Assembly: GCA_018287875.1 (NCBI GenBank)
Contig: JAGVVL010000017.1
Coordinates: forward strand, 930,001 to 994,000
Length of the DNA: 64,000 bases
Source of the DNA: Nigrospora sphaerica
Taxonomy: Eukaryota > Ascomycota > Sordariomycetes > Amphisphaeriales > Apiosporaceae
Direction: 5' to 3'
The number at the start of each line of letters is the position of its first letter. The first letter of the stretch is position 1. Made by a program: the position numbers and the translations under genes. Below, one piece after another: positions 11,096 through 22,631 of this stretch. The notes beneath the pieces were generated by a model. That model worked only from the letters and a program-made list of their open reading frames with translations, was not told the DNA's origin and did not search any database.

Positions 11096-12157
11096 ATGGC
11101 GCCGCCGCCGACGACGAGCGCGGAGCCGGGGGCGGACGGGGCGCCGCCGGCGTCTTTCGCGGCGGCGACAGCGGTGACGGCGTTGACGTCGCACACGTAC
11201 CGGGCGGAGCTGCAGGCCGAGTGGGCGGTGGGCAGCGTGCCGCACGGGGGCGTGGTGACGGCGGTGCTGCTGCGGGCGGCGGCGCTGCACTTTGCGACGA
11301 CGCTGGCGGCGCGGCGGCAGCCGCACGCCGTCACGCTGCACGCCGAGTTCTTGCGCCGCACGCACTGCGGGCCCGCGACGCTGACGGTGCGCGACGTCAA
11401 GCTCGGCCGCCGCACCTCGACCGTCCACGTCGCCCTCGCCCAGGCCGGCCGGGGCGGCGACGCCGGCGCCGAGACGGACGAGGTCGTCGCCTACATCACC
11501 CACACCGACCTCGCCGCCGAGGAGGGCCCGTCCTTCGCTACCGGCTGGGCCCTCGACCCGCCGCCGCCCGCGCCGCCGCTGCCGCCCGCGCTAGCCGCCG
11601 GCGCCGACGGCGACGCCCACTGGGCGCTGTGGCGCGACCGGCCGTTCCCGCACTTCCGCCGCGTCATGTCGCGCGTCGACGTGTTCCTGCCGCGCGCCGG
11701 GCAGGCGCGGGATAGCCTGTGCGACGAGTGGCTGCGGCTGCGGTCGGGCGAGCGCTTCGACGACGCGAGCGTGGGGCTGGTGTCGGACCTGTGGCCGCAG
11801 CTGATCGAGAGCCTCGCGGCCCCGGCGCGGCGCGGGGGCGGCGGCGACGACGGCCCGTCGCCCCCGGACCCGGACTCGGCCGTGGCCGCCCCGCCGCCGC
11901 CGCCGCCCTTGGCCATGTATTGGTACCCCACGCTGCTCCTGAACCTCGACATCAAAAAGGCCCTGCCGCCCGGCGGCGTCGAGTGGCTCTTCGCCCGCGT
12001 CCGCGCCAAGCAGATCCGCAACGGCCGCCAGGACCTCGAGGTCGTCATCCTCGACGCGTCCGGCGACATCGTCGCCCTCAGCCACCACGTCGCCCTCGTC
12101 CTCGACGCCAAGCGGAACACGGCCGAGAGGGGGGCTGCCGGGGCCAGTAAGATCTAG
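11096..12157 (+). CDS. Acyl-CoA thioesterase-like (double hot-dog) protein
   Basis: A single exon of 353 aa from ATG 11096, very GC-rich in third positions. The N-terminal half carries the hot-dog signature of fungal thioesterase-like proteins: AEWAVGSVPHGGVVTAVLLRAA (substrate-tunnel helix), then HAVTLHAEFLRRTHCGPATLTVRDVKLGRRTSTVHVAL. The second half (FPHFRRVMSRVDVFL...MYWYPTLLLNLDIKK) matches the second hot-dog repeat and ends in the strand VVILDASGDIVALSHHVALVL. Such TesB/4HBT_3-type proteins hydrolyse acyl-CoA thioesters or act as domains in acyl metabolism. The chain length preferred cannot be seen. There is a Pro-rich linker (residues ~150-165) and another Gly/Pro insertion (~245-275). 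It probably acts in the cytosol or peroxisome, and no obvious C-terminal SKL is present. Confidence 0.8.
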   Translation: MAPPPTTSAEPGADGAPPASFAAATAVTALTSHTYRAELQAEWAVGSVPHGGVVTAVLLRAAALHFATTLAARRQPHAVTLHAEFLRRTHCGPATLTVRDVKLGRRTSTVHVALAQAGRGGDAGAETDEVVAYITHTDLAAEEGPSFATGWALDPPPPAPPLPPALAAGADGDAHWALWRDRPFPHFRRVMSRVDVFLPRAGQARDSLCDEWLRLRSGERFDDASVGLVSDLWPQLIESLAAPARRGGGGDDGPSPPDPDSAVAAPPPPPPLAMYWYPTLLLNLDIKKALPPGGVEWLFARVRAKQIRNGRQDLEVVILDASGDIVALSHHVALVLDAKRNTAERGAAGASKI

Positions 12158-13211
12158 GCCCCGCCTGGGCGACGTCAGGGCTTCCCCGCTGGGCCTGAAT
12201 TCGACGACGCAGGACGGTAGAGGCCATGGGCAAAGGAGCGCATGCGTCCTCGGCTGGGAGCACCTGTACGGCGGCCGACATAGAAATCCCATCAACAACC
12301 CTACGTAAGGGGCATCCGAGGAACCGCTAGCACTGGCAAAACAGTGCTGGGTCTTGTTTCTCTAGTTGTTTAGATTAGAAACACCAAGGTAAAACCTTTG
12401 GAATAAGGATGGTACCGCTGTTGCTATTACCTTCGTTGCTCTGTTCATCCCTTTGCCTTTCCCTCCGCCCGTGGCGCGGCTGGGCCATTGCCAAGCTACC
12501 TGTCCAGTTCTCATTACCGCTTCTGCCTTCTCAACGCACTATATAGCCGCGGCATTATACGGCCTCAAGACTGCAGCGCCAGCGATGCTGCCGTACGACA
12601 AATATTGTACACGAAACATTGCATATCCTTCGGGTATTTTTAATCCTTTTCCCACAACAATATACAAAAATGTGAGCCCCCTCCCGACTCGAGTACGAAA
12701 GTGGCCGAGATATAAAAGGTGATAGAAGAAGGCAGAGGGAGGCAAAGAGAGGCAGAGGATCAGAAAGGAGGACTGGAAAAAGATGCAACCCTTCCACCCA
12801 AGGTTTCCTAAAGTCATGGCCCTCACAGATATCAAAGCTTTGCAGTTGACTTCCAAGTTCTTAGAATTATGTTAGGTGAAGCTTCCCTAACTGAATCGGT
12901 GGCGCCCTCAGCTGTGGATGTTATCTCAAGATTTGAAGCGGCTGGGTAATCTCTCATAGCATACAAGGCGTAGGTAACTCACTCCCGACTACAGGCCTCT
13001 CTACCTGTAATCCCAATGTTGTACACTCATTCCACGCCGAAGCGCTAACATCTATACCATGCATCTAGCAGATGACCACTGCGAAGAGAAAGCCCCATGC
13101 GTATCAAACAAACCGTACCAAAAGCACTTTTCAGGGCACCGACAAGACGCTGCATCGGTTGCCTGCCTGCTCTCCGCGTCCGAGAATTCTTCCCATCCAG
13201 CTTTTGTCCTC
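12158..13211. other. Intergenic, convergent gene ends
   Basis: No coding signal is seen. It lies between the 3' ends of the thioesterase-like and Ser-rich genes, with an AT-rich part around 12600-12900. Confidence 0.6.
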
Positions 13212-14336
13212 CTAGCTGCTGCATCGTGGGAGGAGACATTCCTTACCTATACGCTGCGCGTAGCCTTGTTGCCACAGATACAGACTGCGCTTGGCCTCGC
13301 TCGTGGTGCACAGAGCCTCGAGATGGAGGAACACCTTTTTCGCGCGGCTGTCCTCGTCTTCAAGTAGCTCCGCGTCTGCTGCCCTTGCGGCGTACGTGGA
13401 GGGCGACATGCCAGGACTCGACGGCGACATCCGAATGCCTGCTTCAGCCTGACTGTCTCGTTTGGCCATGCGGGAACGCTCGGCATGGACCGTAATCAGC
13501 GTAGTGAGATTCTCGGGCAGCAGCATATCGGACTGGAAACGATCCTGGAGTCTCACGAATCGTCCCGTCCAAGCTTCGGATGACTGTGCTTCATGGATCA
13601 GACGAGGATTGGGGACAGAAGGCTCCGTTGGGAATGCAGCTGTGGACGAAACGCTGGGTCGGCGGGAGGACGCGTCGATCGTGTTTTTCGAGCTGCTGGT
13701 GCTCGAGGCGAAAGAGGCGATACGGCTTGAGCTTCTCGACAGCGAAGACGTCAAGTTCGTCAGGACGCTCAATGTTCTAGACTTGGGCAGAGAGCTCAGA
13801 GGTTTGGGCTTGGGTGCCAGTCTGGATTTGCTAGGCAGCTGGGCAGCTACAATTTCCAAACTGTTTTTGTGTTTGGCGAGCAAGCTGTCGGTCGAGCTGA
13901 AGGCATCGACAGTTGTATAGGTAGTGGCTGTCAAGGGCTTGGGCAGGGGTATAGCGTTGGGTGTGGTTTTGCGTGGGTGGCTGTGGCGGCTTCTAGCCAG
14001 CGGAATACCACTGTACGTGCTGGATGAGGCTAGATTTCCACGACAATCCATGTTTTCGTTACTGTGGGTGGCGGTCAGGGATGAAGTCGCGACGGTAGGC
14101 GTTGCCGAGAGAGGACCGAAGGTTGTGAAGCTGGCTGACAGTCGCCGCGTATTGTCTGTTTGATGAAGCTGGACGGGGTGTTGGGCCAATGGATCCGGAT
14201 GGATTAAATTCCCTCGAGGACTCTCGCGTCTTCGCCTAGCAGAGGTAGCCCGTATGCGAACCGGCGCCTGTGTATCCGTCTCTCCCGGTGGAAAGGACGG
14301 TAACGCAATACCAGCACCCAGGTAGTAAAGAGACAT
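13212..14336 (-). CDS. Ser-rich protein with conserved fungal C-terminal WTGRF-type region
   Basis: An open frame of 374 codons from ATG 14336. The frame is open a little further from a TTG only. A later start, Met at about 14051, is also possible. Residues 1 to about 230 are disordered, rich in Ser/Thr/Pro/Arg, with strings such as SSLSRSSSRIASFASSTSSS. The C-terminal ~130 residues look folded: SEAWTGRFVRLQDRFQSDML, an ENL helix, then a conserved-looking KKVFLHLEALCTTSEAKRSL followed by an LWQQGYA helix. I recall similar 'W-T-G-R-F ... D-R-F' tails in fungal proteins of unknown function; this is from memory and not checked. Function unknown. The N-terminal start is the least certain part. 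Confidence 0.6.
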   Translation of the reverse strand: MSLYYLGAGIALPSFPPGETDTQAPVRIRATSARRRRESPRGNLIHPDPLAQHPVQLHQTDNTRRLSASFTTFGPLSATPTVATSSLTATHSNENMDCRGNLASSSTYSGIPLARSRHSHPRKTTPNAIPLPKPLTATTYTTVDAFSSTDSLLAKHKNSLEIVAAQLPSKSRLAPKPKPLSSLPKSRTLSVLTNLTSSLSRSSSRIASFASSTSSSKNTIDASSRRPSVSSTAAFPTEPSVPNPRLIHEAQSSEAWTGRFVRLQDRFQSDMLLPENLTTLITVHAERSRMAKRDSQAEAGIRMSPSSPGMSPSTYAARAADAELLEDEDSRAKKVFLHLEALCTTSEAKRSLYLWQQGYAQRIGKECLLPRCSS

Positions 14337-15501
14337 AGCTGGCAAAGGATGCGAAGTACGCGCAGCCAGGCGAAGACGAGGCGCCAGGTATCTCTCAGAA
14401 GATCAAATACCAACCTTATTACGGTGTTCAGAAACACGAAAACGTCCTGGACTGCGTCAGACGTGTCGATTCTTGTCGAGTTACCGTCCATGACATGGAA
14501 GATGGCGACCAGGCAACGAAGAAACCAAAGCCTTGAAAAGTGTGGTAGATGATGAAAACGGCTCTAATTTGACGTTCGCCGGAAAGCCTCGGCGTTCTCA
14601 CTTTATTCATCCGCCAATTCTTGTCGGTGGAACAGGAAGTCGCAGCGCATCTTCGCAAGCTTACTTAGTCTAGTTGTCAGGCAGGAGCATTCCCACGTTA
14701 GGAACAACATCGACACCGGGATGAGTGATGGAAGCAACAGCTAGCGATTCCACGAGTATACGATCAACGTGACAAAAGCTAGACATGACGGCAGCAACGG
14801 GCGATCAATGCGGAACAAAAAGGAAGCCACGGTGTATATTTTTCCGCATTTCTTCTCCGCTGGTTTTAAATGCGGCACCAACCTGCTCAATTATAATCCC
14901 ATCAAACAGCAACTTTCCATCATAACACCATTCCGTCTGGGAAGCCACAAAAGATGGATCAAGCCAGATTTCGTGGGTAGGGCACGCGAAAGCTAGGTTG
15001 GTACCTAAGTACTTTAGCTTGAAACAGACGCGTCCTCGTTCTCTCGGTATCGAAAAATGGCACTTATATGAAGTTATTGATGCTGATGGAATGATAATGC
15101 GCTGGTTCCTCAATCACCTTGCGACCTGTCACTGGATATACGTCTCCCGTAATATATCATGGAAGTATAGCTCGCTTCTTACCTTTGCAGTCATAGTGAT
15201 GTTCAGAACTATAATGTGAAGACACATAGGGATTGACTGATTTAAAAGCGGGACATCATATACGGTCGTGATGACAGAATCAGGAACAAAGGAGCCAACG
15301 AGCGGCGGAAAGAGGACTCGAGGAAAAATAAATAGAACTCATTTTTAGATTCAAAGGGCGCCATGCTAAACTATTGTGTCAACAGGTATAACATCACAGT
15401 TTATAAAGTAAAAGGAAAATCTAGCGATGATCAAGGCGGCCTTGCTGTCTGGCCCAGTACAACACAAACCGAGCTTCCCGCGCTCGTTCCGTCTTTCGTT
15501 C
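14337..15501. other. Intergenic, no gene seen
   Basis: An AT-richer spacer between two genes that are both on the minus strand. Open frames are short and without domains. Confidence 0.55.
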
Positions 15502-16664
15502 TTACACAGCGCCAGTGCCCTTCTTGCGCACGTATCCGTTCTCCTCCCAGAAAGGCGTCTTCTCACCCCCCTGGGCCTTCCGCTCGCGGTCCCGAGTGCA
15601 CTGCATGAAGCCAAAGGGGTCGACCAGGGTCAGCCAGAAGGGCGCCTTGCTCTGCCAGCCGGGCCCCGCAAGTTCGGTGGTGCCGTCCTGGGCCAGGTAG
15701 ACGTGGTAGTCCTGCGGCAGGTAGCGGCGCGGGTGGCTGGCGTTCCAGAGGGCCAGGTTGAGCAGCATGAGGGCGGCCTCGAAGGCGAAGAAGAAGGCCT
15801 CGTAGCGCCAGACGGGGCTCAAGTCGGCGAAGGCAAAGCCGGGCTCCAGCAGCCGCGTCGGCCCGGGGCCGAAGTGCTCGGCCACGCGGTAGACGGTGCG
15901 CACGAGGATCAACGCCGTGCTGGCGTACAGCGTGAGGAGGGGCCAGCGCACGCCGCGCGCCGCCGCGACGCCCGCCCGCCGGCACCGTCTGTGGAAGAGC
16001 ACCGCGAGCACGACAAACGACAACACCACCGCGAGCTGAAGCACCAGGGCCGCCTGGCTGAGGTGCTCGCCGACCTTGCGGATGTCAGCGTCGGCCCCCG
16101 GGCTCGCAAGCCAGGCGACGCCGATGGCATTTAGAATCTCTACCAGGGCCGAAAGCCCGCCAAAAGTGGTCAGGACCCGGCCCGGGTGCATGGGCGTGCA
16201 GTAGGGGACATAGTATAGGACACGGCCGAGGACGTGGTAGTTGGCGAGTTCAACAAGGGGGCTGCAGGGATCAAAACGTCGTTACTGCGCTGCTGCGTTT
16301 TCGTCAGGGGCCAGAGGGGAGACGTACGGTGCCATGTAAATCAGACACTGACTCGCAATGTAAATTGGGATGTTGTCATAATGAAAGGCCCCGTAACTGC
16401 GGCATGCGAAGCCGGCGGTGAAAACCAGTCCCGTGAAGGGGTACAGCGACGTGATTTTCCAGCTCTTGTATTTGCTGAGCACGGCGTCAGGCCAACGTCT
16501 ATGTATTATCTCGGCTGCACGGGGGCAGAGAAGGAGGGGACGTACTGGCATTGCCACAGATGTAAGGCCGCCGTCACGGCAAAGGCTACCGTGAAGAAGA
16601 TGGCGCCGCCCTTGTTGGGCGCGTACAAGAACAGAGACCCCGCGACCTGGTTCCCGTCTGTCAT
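15502..16664 (-). CDS. RTA1-family lipid-translocating exporter-like membrane protein
   Basis: Three exons on the minus strand: 16664..16546, 16474..16328 and 16261..15502, with introns of 71 and 66 nt. Donors are both GTACGT. The 341-aa product has about seven hydrophobic segments. Typical RTA1 features are an N-terminal LYAPNKGGAIFFTVAFAVTAALHLWQ, then TGLVFTAGFACRSYG and MAPPLVELANYHVLGRV ending in Y-x-P, and late segments TLYASTALILVRTVYRVAEHF and EAFFFAFEAALMLLNLALW. RTA1-like proteins (Rta1, Rsb1) are linked to resistance to amphiphilic compounds and to sphingoid-base movement across the plasma membrane. The transported compound here is unknown. The divergent Zn2Cys6 gene starts about 0.8 kb away, so the two could share a promoter region. 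Confidence 0.85.
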
Positions 16665-17500
16665 GCTGGTGGTCGGGCTCTTCAGGGAAGTGATTGTAAG
16701 TATTCGGTGCAAATAGGCTGGCTGGGAGAGAAGTATTTTGGTGTGGAGATGCTTTGGCACAGTGCAGTACCAATTCTGCCCATGAGACACCACTACGTCC
16801 CTGTTGATCTTATAGAAGTCACAGCAGCGTCTTGCCCACGAAGCCCTCCGCAGATGACGAATTTCCTAAAAGGGAAATAGGAAGTACAGCGGTACATACC
16901 TACCAGTAGCGCCGAGCCCACCCGCTGTCCCACATGGGGCGGCGCCCCAAACCTGGAGAGGCCGTTCGCTCGCGCTACGGCCCAAAGAAGAGATAAAAGT
17001 CCAAGTTGCTCCGCCACGTCATGACCTTGGAATAAGGTGCAGGTCCAGGGTTCCTAGAGATCACCCTGCAGCGGTTGGTATCCAGGACTGCGGTCAATAC
17101 GCCGTACAGCCACGGCTCTCTGCCTCCCAGGACCCCTCGCCACTCTGGCCATGGGAAACTATGACATGCCCGTCTATCTGCACCACCAACATCGGACAAA
17201 AGCTTATCTAGGTACCCACAGCCTCGTCCCGGGCCATACCTGCCGCGCATTTCTAGCTAATGCGCTTACGAGGATGCATGATGCCTCCGTAGACACTAGC
17301 AGTCGTCGGCCTCTAAGATGGAGTCTGAATACGCCGTATTACTCTGGGCAGAGCTGACCCACTTTCAGCAGCAGTACCTAAGCCTGAAAAGGAGAAAACC
17401 GTGGCCCAGCCTGTGCCGCAGCTGCTTCTCCAGTCTGCACATCCTCACCCGGCCGCGACGGAACGCTTCCGATCTTCTCGTGACGAATGCTGGCGACGAC
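16665..17500. other. Divergent promoter region between RTA1 and Zn2Cys6 genes
   Basis: No separate gene is seen. An in-frame upstream ATG at 17318 would add 61 poorly structured residues to the regulator. I treat this stretch as leader. Confidence 0.5.
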
Positions 17501-19383
17501 ATGGCGCCAGCAACACTCCAGGCCGCCCAAAGCCGCCATGCTGATTTGATAGCACCGATGCAAGAACTACTGCGGGAGGCGGGTGCCGCGCCAGAGGCGT
17601 CTGCTTCCAAGCGGCACTGCTGGGAGTGTGTCCGCCGCCGACTAGAGTGCGACGCTGCGCAGCCCGTATGCACCAAGTGTCGCACCGCCGGTATTGTCTG
17701 CCCGGGATACGAAGATAAGAAGCCGCTGAAGTGGCTCGCGCCGGGTCGCGTCACCTCGCGGGCTCGGAAGCCCAAGCCGAAGAAGCCGCCCGCCGCAAAG
17801 CCGTTCAAGTCGGCTGCCGTGGCCCAGAGAAACACGCACTCGGCTATCGACCAACAGCGCGCCGCCCTGGAGATTCTGGGCACAGGAGGCAAGATATCTC
17901 TTGTGGACTTTCAGGACGACGTGACCCGTATCGTACAAGCCACCTCTTATTGTCAGCTGCCCCTTCCGGTCCCCCTTTACCCTATCTAGGCATCAAACTC
18001 TGCGAGAGCCCCTTGGAGCTAACCCTGCACGTTTCCCCTCCCCAGTTAACACTCGTGTATACCCGGCTCTCGCTCCATTGAACTACCTTGGCCCGACCCC
18101 CTACCTTAATACCATGGATCTGGAGGCCATCCGTGTCCTTCCCATTCCCACAAGCCACACCTTTGTCAGCCTTGTCATATGTCATCACATCTACCAGAAC
18201 CAACCCCGAGAGCCGGCTGAATTATGGTACCGCTTCCACTACCACCGCGGCATGGCAATCCAAGAGCTAGGCCGCAAGATTGCAGACGACACCCAGTGTG
18301 TGGACGACACAACAGTGTTCGGTATTCTGAGTACGTTCTACCCCCTTTGCTAGACTTGTCTTCTCTCCCAACCCCGTCTGGGGCTTTGGTTCTTGGGAGA
18401 ACCTTGTCCATTCAGCTGCCTACATCCTGGAACTGACCAAATTTGCAGTGATGTTGTGTCTTGACGTAAGTTTAGCAGGGCATTGGCCTGGCAATCCGGT
18501 ACTGACAAGCCACGCGGGAAGATTATGTACATGCCACCGAATTGGCGGCCTCACCTAACGGCTATTACCAAGGTCGTCTCTCTCCGCGGAGGGTTAGAAG
18601 GTCTCTTTCGGTCGCTCCCCCATTTGAGACCTATTTTGACCTACTTCATGATGTTGGCATCTCCCCACTCCGCTTGCAATCCCATCACATCTGACTTGAC
18701 GGGAATGCAGTGTCGGTGTCATGGGCACGACTACAAGCCCGCCTCAAGACTACGTCATCTTTTCGACCGATATGGCGTCTCTAGTAGAAGTGTACGGGAA
18801 GGGTGACTACCCAACCGTCTTATGTCCACCTCCTCTTTTCCTTGCCCTGATGAAGATCAATCTCCTGCGCTACCACGCCTCGGAAGCTCGACAAACACAC
18901 TCAGCACCCTCCAAGGAGCCCGACACCATTCTGTCCGAAATCTTTGCCTTCTCGCCCGAGGAATGGGGCAACCAAACCCCGGTGTCCAGAGATGCGCTGA
19001 CGCTTATTGGTCGCATCTACCGGTCTGCTGTCGCCCTGTACTGCATCCTGTCGCTCCGCGCCTCCTTCCCCCCTGAGGGGACCACAAGGCTTCTGGCTGT
19101 CGAGAAGAACCTCGCTGAGACGCTCTTCGGGCTCCTCCGAGAAATCATGGCAAACGCGAGTATGCGACTCTGCATGGTGTGGCCGTTGCTCGTCGCGGGT
19201 GTCGCCGCCGCGTCCCGGAGCCCCGCCGACCGGGCCTTCGTCCTGGCACAGTTCGCGGTGCTCAGTCGCGCGCTTGGAACAGCCTTCCCGCTACTTGCAC
19301 GCGAAGTCCTGAAGAAGTTCTGGGCTTCGGGTTTCGTTGATTGGGACGACTGCTTCGATCGCCCTTATGCTTTTTTGGCTTGA
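17501..19383 (+). CDS. Zn2Cys6 transcription factor with fungal-specific C-terminal domain
   Basis: Five exons: 17501..17951, 18046..18330, 18449..18465 (17 nt), 18522..18652 and 18711..19383, all in phase, giving 518 aa (579 aa if ATG 17318 is used). The binuclear zinc cluster C40-x2-C43-x6-C50-x6-C57-x2-C60-x6-C67 is perfect and is followed by a basic linker (RARKPKPKKPPAAKP). After it comes the Fungal_trans_2-like domain: YFNTRVYP, WYRFHYHRGMAIQELG, PPNWRPHLTAITKVVSLRGG and VMGTTTSP, all typical. The first intron uses the weak donor GTCAGC. The third intron (18466..18521) has donor GTAAGT, branch TACTGAC and acceptor AAG. The protein should be nuclear and bind CGG half-sites. It may control nearby transporter and metabolic genes. 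Confidence is high for the class and moderate for exon edges. Confidence 0.85.
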
Positions 19384-19752
19384 TCCAGGCGCGGGCCTTG
19401 CACACTAACAAACTACCCTACGACTCCATCCGCTCGGTCTCCATCCGCGCTTTTAGGAGGATGGTTGTATGGAGGCTCAAGAGGTTTCTAAAGAGTCGGG
19501 CACATGCGGGTAGGCAATTATACTCTATTTCGAGAGCTATTTGCGACTTTCCGGCTTTCCTTATCCTCGGCATGGCCCGATGTACGGCGTGCGATCCTCT
19601 TCCCATTGAGAGACGACTCTAAGGATGCAGACAAAACGGCCTACCTTGCGTAACAGGATGACTTCGACTTCGCCTTTCGCTATCCAGTGCGGTATCAGCA
19701 TCTTATGTCCGGGGCGGCCAAAAATCTTCCTCCCATCTCACTTCGCGCGCCA
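19384..19752. other. Short intergenic stretch, no gene seen
   Basis: Between convergent genes; nothing recognisable. Confidence 0.6.
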
Positions 19753-20625
19753 TCACCGAATGTTGGTCGGACGGGTTACTCGTCGGCTACGGCCCGGGAC
19801 CGCCCATGCCAAAAGCACGCCTACGTGCGACGCCTCAGTCTCCTCTGGGCGCTCTCGGCCCGCGGCGGGCGTCTCGTCGCCATCAGAACTAACGAACGAA
19901 CCGCAGCTGCTAGAAAGCCGCCGGCTCAAGTTTGAGGCCGTCCGCCGCAGTCGCTGGCTGGCGCGGTGCCGCAGACTGCGGCGGCGCTGCGTTGGCTGGT
20001 CAGCCGCCGGCGAGGCACCGTCGCCAGCACCTCCGCTATTCACTGGAAGTGACTGGAACTTGCCGGCACCGGGCGGCGACGCGCGGTTCTGCACCTCGCT
20101 GGCGCAGTACTTTGACCGCAGGCACGGAAGGGACCGCTCCGGCTTCTGATGCGGGAGGTGGCGCAAGTCGGACGGGCGTACAGGCTGCCCATCCGTGGGG
20201 CGTTCCCGTGCCTTCTTATCGCCTCTGCCGCCCTGGGATCTGCGGGGCGATGCCCGTTGTACCGCACTGCTACGACGAGGCGGAAGGGAGACGCGAGACG
20301 CGCCGCCCGTCTCGCCAGCCCGGAGCATCCGCGCCTCAGCGTCGTTCCAGATGAGGTAGCTCGGGCCCTGCGGCATCACGTCACGCCGGCCCGTCGCGTC
20401 CGGCGGGGGCGCTTCTCCGACGATAAGTTGGCCGTGGCGTCGGGATATTCGCCGGGCGACGGACCTGGTCATGCGGCGAGTGGTCTTGTCGACTGGGTGG
20501 GAGTTTAGGGGGCCATTGGGCGGACGAACGGCCGAGCCGTCTCGAACGCGGCTGGAGGCCAGAGCCGGCTCGTTTTTGTTATTGCCAGCGGCGTGGGCAT
20601 TCTTTTTTAGTCGACGACCTGACAT
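19753..20625 (-). CDS. Basic, disordered hypothetical protein
   Basis: A single open frame of 290 codons starting with a true ATG at 20625. The protein is strongly basic (many Arg) with Ser/Pro/Gly-rich, low-complexity sequence. Stretches such as TRRMTRSVARRISRRHG and RRRSLRHRASQRLRRTASNLSRRLSSS could be nuclear-localising or nucleic-acid-binding. One block, PQGPSYLIWNDAEARML, looks more ordered. No known domain is recognised. A long open frame in GC-rich DNA can arise by chance, and the opposite strand also has an open frame here, so this may not be a gene. It lies between the Zn2Cys6 regulator and the amidotransferase. Confidence 0.4.
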   Translation of the reverse strand: MSGRRLKKNAHAAGNNKNEPALASSRVRDGSAVRPPNGPLNSHPVDKTTRRMTRSVARRISRRHGQLIVGEAPPPDATGRRDVMPQGPSYLIWNDAEARMLRAGETGGASRVSLPPRRSSAVQRASPRRSQGGRGDKKARERPTDGQPVRPSDLRHLPHQKPERSLPCLRSKYCASEVQNRASPPGAGKFQSLPVNSGGAGDGASPAADQPTQRRRSLRHRASQRLRRTASNLSRRLSSSCGSFVSSDGDETPAAGRERPEETEASHVGVLLAWAVPGRSRRVTRPTNIR

Positions 20626-22631
20626 AGCAGCTTTCGATTGAGAAGGCTTTTACGACACGCAGAAGTGAATGTTATGCGGCACTCGTCCCTCGTAAATCAA
20701 TTTAGCTCGACCAATGTATACATCGCCCGGCTACGGATGAAACGCTAAATACTGTAAGAGGCGTCTCGCAGGGTATTTGAATATAGACAGCCGTTTCCTC
20801 AGTATCGAAGCAAACGTCTTTCTTTGTCGGGTTGCGTTTTACCTGTATGAGCACCCCGTCTAGAGGACTCCGAGTGTTTTCCACAACAAAGCCTCATTCG
20901 ACGCCTGCAAGGCAAGGTGTGGGCCTCTTTTCTTTATTAGAAATGCTTGATCGGATTTTATCTCCAAGTCTTTTTTGTTCTGCTTGCCTTGGTTTGTGTC
21001 AAGCTATACGTAGGTCATTCACCAGATCCTTGGGTAGTGTTTTACATGCCTGTCCGTGATCAATGGTGTGCAATTTCCCCAGCTCACGGAAGTCTGGCAT
21101 TGGACATTATCGCTTTCACCCCGCCCCAGGCGTCAAATGAGTCACAGGCCCCATGTTGGACTAAATCGAGCTCGATTATGGCATGCCCGCCCAAAACCGT
21201 TAACCTTCTTATTCTATGCCGAAGCCGATATGCAGCGTTTCGCCCCAGAGCAAGCTTGTAACATCTTGTCGGTATGGGTTGTTTTGTGCTGACAATGCCG
21301 TTAGTCTCTATTAGAAACCCTACATAAATATTTGTCGTGTTTGCCTCTGGCATCCCGAGTGTGAAACGCCATACCTCCGGTAAAAGGTAACAGGAGACGA
21401 ACTGCACACCTTGGCGGCTACGAAACCAAGCAGACTCTTTATCGAGGCAGAGTCTATCTGTCCGCGGTAACTGAATACATTGCGCCTTGTAAGGAGCGGT
21501 AAATCCACAGGGTGTACGTACAAACTGCCTCCTCCATTGTCGCTTACTCGGGAACATACACACTTTATTTTTCATCTCCTGATTTCGACCCAGTGCTCGA
21601 CTTGTGTTCCTTTGCCACGTTCGCTTATATGGGGTAGCTTACGCCATGTTTTCGGCTTACCCAGATGAGCACACCCTTTTATCCATCCTCCTATTTTGTA
21701 CTCCAAGACTCCTATTTGGTCAGTACTTCCAGTCTAACCACTGGATGCTCTTCCCTTACACCATGCCGTCGCTTTGGATTTTCCCCGTTTGCCAAAAGCC
21801 GAGTACGTTGTACGGAATTTACCCTTCCGTGTGCAGGTGCCGGAACTTTTCAGCGGATCCTTGGCCCCTATTTCTCCCATTACTTCCCTCCTCTCTACAG
21901 GAGACCATGATGATCATCTGCATCGGATTATCCGTCGGGGCCAAACCCCGTTTCAGCCCCGGGCCGGTCTTACACAGCATCCCGATGGGTGGCCATGACT
22001 AAACGGCACGCCGGCACAATCACCCCTCAGCAAACATGTTGTGATGACGAAAACACTAGAGACTCGGCTTGCGTGTGTGTTGGCCTTTCGAAGAACCCGA
22101 CACCCAGGCCGTTTAATTCCGCCGAATACCAGGAGGGAAAAAGGGAGAACGGCACTGCTCGGGAGTTGTGCTTTTTTCGTTGGTATACGAGCCAGCGTTG
22201 CCTTTGAAACTCATCTACTCTGTAATTGTATTCCTAAGGGCACAGTTGGAGGAATAGTGTGTCCTGCTCTTGTTGCAAAGTTCTAAGTCACATTTATTTG
22301 ATATTGCTGGGTTGAATAACTGCGTAATGCCATGTGGTGTAGGGAGTGGATAAATACCAAACTATTAAGTACCTCTCCCATCACCAATATTAAGGTCCAC
22401 TAGTCAAATGGCCACACGCTCCACATTTGGTGTCCGGCGTTGTTTAGAGTTCATCTAAGGAAGGATAATTGTATCGCACTATCTAAGCATTGTAAATTCG
22501 TTTCCACATCTCCTTGCAGGACTTCCTTGCGTAACATTGTGTAGTTACAGTAATCTACCGACTGCCTCCCGAATACTAGTTCCGAGGATAAGGCGACCAC
22601 CTTTTTCGGCAACCAACAAGAGCACGAGACT
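20626..22631. other. Intergenic, AT-richer, no gene seen
   Basis: About 2 kb with frequent stops. Short hydrophobic open frames (around 20947 and 21604) lack ATG starts and domains. AT content rises towards 22200-22560. Confidence 0.55.

Noticed and set aside
18466..18478. A 10-13 nt GTAAGT...AG 'intron' in the Zn2Cys6 gene
   Set aside because: Far too short to splice. The 56-nt intron 18466-18521 with a TACTGAC branch site restores the family motif instead.
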